Assembly: GCA_966211955.1 (NCBI GenBank)
Contig: CBIHOF010000027.1
Location: 1 to 64,000 of the forward strand
Source: Albitalea sp966211955
Lineage (GTDB): Bacteria; Pseudomonadota; Gammaproteobacteria; Burkholderiales; Burkholderiaceae_C
Direction: 5' to 3'
Length of the DNA stretch: 64,000 nucleotides
In this document: piece by piece, positions 59,899 through 64,000 of the stretch
How the letters are laid out: each line of letters begins with the position of its first letter
Numbering within the stretch: position 1 is the first letter of the stretch
The notes under the pieces: generated by a model
What the model saw: the letters and a program-made list of their open reading frames with translations, nothing else
Databases searched by the model: none
Told to the model about the DNA's origin: nothing
Program-made: the position numbers and the translations under genes

Positions 59899-62705
59899 TC
59901 CGCCGCGCTGTCGCGCTGCTCGCGCTCGCGGCCTTCGCGCTGCCGGCGCTGGCCGCGAGCCGCGAGCGGCTCTCGCTGGACGCTGGCTGGCTGTTCCATC
60001 TCGGCGAGGTCTCGGCACCTGGGGTGAAGGGGCACGGCGCGAGCTACAACAACGGCAAGTCCAACGGCGCCAGCGGCGCAGCGGCTGACGACTTCGACGA
60101 TTCAGACTGGCGCCGGCTCGACCTGCCGCACGACTGGGCCGTCGAAGGGCCGTTCGACCCCAACGAGAACGCCTCGCAGGGCTATCGCCGGCGCGGCATC
60201 GCCTGGTACCGGCGCTACGTGCCGCTGCCCGAGGCCGACCGGGGCCGCCACATCGAACTGCAGCTCGACGCCGTCGCCACCAACGCCACGGTGTGGGTCA
60301 ACGGCATCATCGTCAACCGCAACTGGTCGGGGTACAACGGCATCACCATCGACATCACGCCATATGTGCGCTACGGCGTCGAGGCGAACTCGATCGCGGT
60401 GCGCGTGGATGCCAACGTGCAGGAAGGCTGGTGGTACGAAGGCGCCGGCATGTACCGTCACACGTGGCTGGTCAAGCGCGATGCGCTGCACATCGCCACC
60501 GACGGCTTGCATGCCGATCCCGTCCAGGTGAACGGACGCTGGACCGTGCCTGTCGAGGTGTCCTTCGAAAGCAGCGCCAAGGCCGCGCGCGATGCGGTGG
60601 CTGAGGTGACCCTGCTCGATCCCTCGGGTCGAGAGGTGGCCAGGGGCAGCGCACGTGCGCACGTGGGCGCGCTCGCCTCGGCGGTGGCGCGCATGAACCT
60701 GGAGGTGCGCGAGCCCAGGCTGTGGTCGCCCGCGCAGCCCAGCGTCTACAGCGTGCGCGCCGTGCTGCGCGACGGCGCGAAGGAGATCGACCGCACGGAG
60801 GTGCAGACCGGTTTTCGCACGATCCGCTTCGATGCCGACCGTGGCTTCTTCCTCAACGGCGAGCCGCTGAAGCTGCAGGGCGTGTGCATCCACCAGGACC
60901 ACGCGGGCGTCGGTGTCGCGGTGCCCGATTCGATCTGGGAATTCCGCCTGCGTCGCCTGAAAGAGATGGGCACCAACGCCATCCGTTTCTCGCACAACAC
61001 CCCCGCGGCCGAGGTGGTCGACCTGGCCGACCGCCTGGGCATCATGGTGATGGACGAGAACCGGCATTTCAATTCGTCGCCGGACTACCTGAAGCAGCTC
61101 ACATCGATGGTGCGGCGTGACCGCAACCACCCGAGCGTGATCCTGTGGTCCATCTTCAACGAGGAGCCGCTGCAAAGCAGCGAGGTGGGCTACGAAATGG
61201 CGCGCCGCATGGTGTCGGCGATCAAGCAGCTCGATGCGTCTCGGCCGGTGACCGCGGCGATGCATGGCGGGCTGTTCACCGAGCTCAACGTCGCCGACGC
61301 ACTGGATGTCGTGGGGCTGAACTACCAGACCGGCAGCTACGATTCCTACCACCGCAAGCACCCGAAGCGGCCCATGACCAGCACCGAGGACACCTCGGCC
61401 TTCATGACCCGCGGTGCATTCGACAGCGACTCCAAGGCCCACGTGCTCGCCAGCTACGACGACGAGCCTTCGTCATGGGGCAACACGCACCGCAAGGCCT
61501 GGCAGGCGATTGCCGAGCGACCCTTCATGGCCGGCAGCTTCATCTGGACCGGCATCGACTACCGCGGCGAGCCCACCCCCTTCGAGTGGCCGAGCGCGAG
61601 TTCGTTCTTCGGCGCCATGGACCTCGCGGGCTTTGCGAAGACGGCGTTCTGGATCCACCAGGCGCAGTGGGTGAAGGACCGGCCGGTGGTCAAGTTCGTG
61701 CCGCACTGGAACTGGCCGGGCCGCGAAGGCCAGCCGATCCACGTGATGGTCGCGAGCAATGCGCCGCGCGTGCGGCTGCTGCTCAACGGCGCGGTCGTCG
61801 GCGAGCAGGCGGTCGATCCGTACGAGATGGCGCACTTCCAGGTGCCGTACGCGGCGGGGCGCATCGAGGCCATCGCACTTCGCGGCAGCGCCGAGATCGC
61901 GCGCGACGTGGTCGAGACCAGCGGCGCGCCGGTTCGGCTGGTGCTCACGCCGGACCGCGCCGCGATCGCCGGTGACGGGCTGGACGCGGTGCCGGTCACG
62001 GTGAGTGCCGTCGACGCGCAGGGCCGGCCGGTGCCGACCACCAACATCCTCGTCAAGTTCGAGACCGCAGGCGAGGGCGCGATCATCGGCGTCGGCAATG
62101 GCGACCCGAATTCGCACGAGGCCGACAAGGCCAGCGAACGCAGCCTGTTCAACGGCCTCGCGCAGGTGATCGTGCAAGGCCGTCGCGATGGCCATGGCGT
62201 GTTGACGCTGCGGGCATCTGCCTCGGGCCTGCAAGGCGCCGAGGTGGCGATCGCGCTGCGGACGGCCAGCGCGCCGCCGGGCGTGCCGATGGGCGAGCCC
62301 ACCACGCAGATGCAGACCTGGCGCATCTCGCCGGCCCATGCCGCGCGGCCCGACCCGAACATGGTGCTGGCCGAGAGCGACATGAACTCTTGGGGCTGGG
62401 ACGAGCCGCCGATCCGCCGCGGCCCCGAGGCCGAACCCTTCCGGCTGTACCGCACCTCGGTGCCGGTGCGCGGGGACCGCAACGACGGCCGAGCCCGGCT
62501 GGTCTTCGGATCCATTGCCGGCAAGGCCGAGGTGTGGGTCGATGGCGTGAAGATCGGCGAGAAGGCCACACCTGAGCCGGCACCCTTCGTCGCGCTGCTG
62601 CCCAAGGGGGCGGCACGCCGCCAACTCACGGTGCTCGTGCAGGCGCAGCCGGGGCAGGCCTCCGGCGTGTGGGGCCGGGTGGTGTTGGAGCCGGGGACGC
62701 GGTGA
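59886..62705 (+). CDS. GH2 beta-galactosidase-type enzyme 1, secreted
   Basis: I chose a GTG at 59886, overlapping the GH31 end by 13 bases, because it gives a proper signal peptide (IRRAVALLALAAFALPALAA). The 939-residue product has the GH2 sugar-binding domain (DDSDWRRLDLPHDWAVEGPF ... WYRRYVPL), Ig-like domain and TIM barrel. The acid/base Glu is in WSIFNEEPLQS and the likely nucleophile Glu in TSTEDTSAF. DUF4982 and further beta-domains follow, with GVGNGDPNSHE. This layout is that of Bacteroidetes-type periplasmic GH2 galactosidases found in xyloglucan loci. It could duplicate the role of GH35. Confidence 0.9.
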   Translation: MGALIRRAVALLALAAFALPALAASRERLSLDAGWLFHLGEVSAPGVKGHGASYNNGKSNGASGAAADDFDDSDWRRLDLPHDWAVEGPFDPNENASQGYRRRGIAWYRRYVPLPEADRGRHIELQLDAVATNATVWVNGIIVNRNWSGYNGITIDITPYVRYGVEANSIAVRVDANVQEGWWYEGAGMYRHTWLVKRDALHIATDGLHADPVQVNGRWTVPVEVSFESSAKAARDAVAEVTLLDPSGREVARGSARAHVGALASAVARMNLEVREPRLWSPAQPSVYSVRAVLRDGAKEIDRTEVQTGFRTIRFDADRGFFLNGEPLKLQGVCIHQDHAGVGVAVPDSIWEFRLRRLKEMGTNAIRFSHNTPAAEVVDLADRLGIMVMDENRHFNSSPDYLKQLTSMVRRDRNHPSVILWSIFNEEPLQSSEVGYEMARRMVSAIKQLDASRPVTAAMHGGLFTELNVADALDVVGLNYQTGSYDSYHRKHPKRPMTSTEDTSAFMTRGAFDSDSKAHVLASYDDEPSSWGNTHRKAWQAIAERPFMAGSFIWTGIDYRGEPTPFEWPSASSFFGAMDLAGFAKTAFWIHQAQWVKDRPVVKFVPHWNWPGREGQPIHVMVASNAPRVRLLLNGAVVGEQAVDPYEMAHFQVPYAAGRIEAIALRGSAEIARDVVETSGAPVRLVLTPDRAAIAGDGLDAVPVTVSAVDAQGRPVPTTNILVKFETAGEGAIIGVGNGDPNSHEADKASERSLFNGLAQVIVQGRRDGHGVLTLRASASGLQGAEVAIALRTASAPPGVPMGEPTTQMQTWRISPAHAARPDPNMVLAESDMNSWGWDEPPIRRGPEAEPFRLYRTSVPVRGDRNDGRARLVFGSIAGKAEVWVDGVKIGEKATPEPAPFVALLPKGAARRQLTVLVQAQPGQASGVWGRVVLEPGTR

Positions 62706-64000
62706 ACCTGCTTCGCGCGCTCGCTGCGATGCTGCTGCTGTCGGCGCTCATGGCGCCGGCGGCGGCGGCACGCAGCTCGCAGCCGCTGGATGATGCCTGG
62801 CGCTTCATGCGCGCCGACGTGGCCGGCGCCGAAGCCGCGGACTTCGACGACAGCGGCTGGACGGCCGCGACGCTGCCGCACACCTTCAACGCCGTCGATG
62901 GCGAGGCCGGTGGCGCGTACTACCGCGGCCCGGCGTGGTACCGCCGCACCATCGACTTCAGCGCCGGACCACGGCGCCGCTTCCTCGAATTCGACGGCGC
63001 GGCGCTCGTCGCCGATGTCTGGCTCAACGGCCGGCATGCCGGCCGCCACGAGGGCGGCTACGCGCGGTTCCGGCTCGACGTGACCGCGTTGGCCCACGCC
63101 GGTCGCAACACGCTGGCCGTGCGCGTGGACAACAGCACCTCGCCCACCGTGGCGCCGTTGGGCGGCGACTTCACCGTCTTCGGCGGCTTGTACCGCGGCG
63201 TGCGGCTGGTCGAGACCGCGCCATTGCACATCGGGCTGCTCGATCACGGCGGGCCCGGCGTGTCGGTGGCGACGCAGGTGTTGCCATCCTCCGGTGCGAG
63301 GCTGCACGTGAGCGCGCAATTGCGCAATGAGCTGGACGTGCCGCGGCAGGTCGTGCTGCGCCTGACGCTGCGTGACGCGCAAGGCCGCACCGTGCTCGGC
63401 AAGCGGCAGCCGATGACACTCGCCGCGCAAGCTGACCAGGCCGTGGATGCCTCGCTGCAGCTCGCGAAGCCGCACCTGTGGCAGGGCGTGGCGGACCCGT
63501 ACCTGTATCGCCTTGCCGTCGAGCTGATGCAAGGCAAGGACGTGGTCGACGCGATCGAGCTGCCGGTGGGCTTTCGCACGGTGGCACTCGACCCGGCACG
63601 CGGCTTCCTGCTCAACGGCAAGCCCTACGCGCTGCACGGCGTCAACTACTTCCACCCCGGCCGGCCGGGCCACGGGCTTGCGGTCGGCGATGCCGAGATC
63701 GACGAGGACTTCCGCATCCTCAAGGACCTCGGCGTGACGGCCTTGCGGCTCGTGCACTTCCAGCATCCGCAGCGGGTCTACGAGCGGGCCGATGAACTGG
63801 GTCTCGTGCTGTGGACCGAGATCCCGCTCAACGCGGCGATGGACGAGGGCGAGCGCTTCCGCGCCAACCTTGGCCAGCAGCTGAGCGAGCTGATCGGGCA
63901 GAACCGCCACCATGCATCGGTCGCCATCTGGGGCCTGGGCAACGAGGTCTACCGCAGCGACGAACCCGTGCGAGCGCTGCTGGCAAGCCTGCATGCGCAG
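62702..64000 (+). CDS. GH2 glycosidase 2, cut by window end
   Basis: A GTG at 62702 overlaps the previous stop by four bases (GTGA) and opens a frame running to the window end: 433 residues, no stop. A signal peptide (LLRALAAMLLLSALMAPAAA) is followed by a GH2 sugar-binding domain (FDDSGWTAATLPHTFNAVDG, WYRRTIDF), Ig-like domain and start of the barrel (ARGFLLNGKPYALHGVNYFH, RLVHFQHP, WTEIPLN). The acid/base Glu motif GLGNEVYR is near residue 416. The WTEIP and GLGNE forms differ from enzyme 1, so a distinct specificity (beta-galactosidase, mannosidase or glucuronidase) is possible. It continues the GH39-GH31-GH2 operon. Confidence 0.88.
   Translation, partial: MNLLRALAAMLLLSALMAPAAAARSSQPLDDAWRFMRADVAGAEAADFDDSGWTAATLPHTFNAVDGEAGGAYYRGPAWYRRTIDFSAGPRRRFLEFDGAALVADVWLNGRHAGRHEGGYARFRLDVTALAHAGRNTLAVRVDNSTSPTVAPLGGDFTVFGGLYRGVRLVETAPLHIGLLDHGGPGVSVATQVLPSSGARLHVSAQLRNELDVPRQVVLRLTLRDAQGRTVLGKRQPMTLAAQADQAVDASLQLAKPHLWQGVADPYLYRLAVELMQGKDVVDAIELPVGFRTVALDPARGFLLNGKPYALHGVNYFHPGRPGHGLAVGDAEIDEDFRILKDLGVTALRLVHFQHPQRVYERADELGLVLWTEIPLNAAMDEGERFRANLGQQLSELIGQNRHHASVAIWGLGNEVYRSDEPVRALLASLHAQ

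Noticed and set aside
57382..60018. Open frame of 878 codons opposite GH39/GH31/GH2
   Set aside because: Antisense shadow of the GH31 alpha-xylosidase.
1..64000. CRISPR arrays, insertion sequences, prophage or toxin-antitoxin genes
   Set aside because: I looked for regularly spaced repeats, transposase or integrase motifs and paired small ORFs and saw none; the tRNA is not flanked by an integrase or a repeated 3' end.

Overview
The window comes from a high-GC betaproteobacterium, most likely a Burkholderiales member of the Roseateles/Mitsuaria/Rhizobacter type. This is inferred from protein flavour (Burkholderia-like L-fucose dehydrogenase, long IF-1, NodT/MacAB set) and gene style; no 16S is present. 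No transposase, integrase, phage gene or CRISPR array was seen.

Region 1 (1-6863) is ordinary chromosome: small secreted or membrane proteins, a SHOCT-PspC protein, infA, a trypsin-like protease, a DinB-fold protein, and a TetR regulator next to an NADPH:quinone-type oxidoreductase. A 20-base sequence, identical at 16 positions, lies at both of the last two promoters.

Region 2 (7046-7340) is a tRNA-Thr(UGU) gene split by a 219-nt group I intron between anticodon bases 34 and 35. The guide sequence of the intron is complementary to the ligated exons, which fixes both splice sites.

Region 3 (7409-64000) is a very large xyloglucan/hemicellulose utilisation locus. It contains two TonB-dependent receptors; a surface-type lipoprotein; backbone cleavers GH9, GH5 and GH74; side-chain trimmers GH31 alpha-xylosidase, GH35 and two GH2 beta-galactosidase-type enzymes, GH95 and GH29 alpha-L-fucosidases, GH51 and GH43 arabinofuranosidase/xylosidase, and GH39 beta-xylosidase; a GH1 beta-glucosidase; three esterases (one CE1-like, two SGNH); a GPH-type symporter; a xylose ABC transporter (XylFHG); xylose isomerase and xylulokinase; a ROK repressor (XylR); and an L-fucose dehydrogenase. 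A flavin-dependent halogenase and a MacAB-TolC-type exporter sit beside the first receptor.

The proposed flow is: secreted or surface endo-enzymes cut xyloglucan, TonB receptors import the oligosaccharides, periplasmic exo-enzymes and esterases strip fucose, galactose, arabinose, acetyl and xylose, GH31 and GH1 finish the chain, and XylFHG/XylAB and fucose dehydrogenase feed the sugars into metabolism.

The most notable new signal is a composite regulatory element, GTGTTTAC-N23-CGAACTAA with a conserved middle GCCGATTTATTTCG. It occurs seven times (10625, 16926, 21948, 25612, 37008, 55682, 55869), each time just upstream of a transcription unit of this locus, including the XylR gene itself. 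Its right half matches the TTAGTTTG half-site known for XylR proteins. This implies one regulon joining both receptors, the GH9, the esterases and fucose dehydrogenase.
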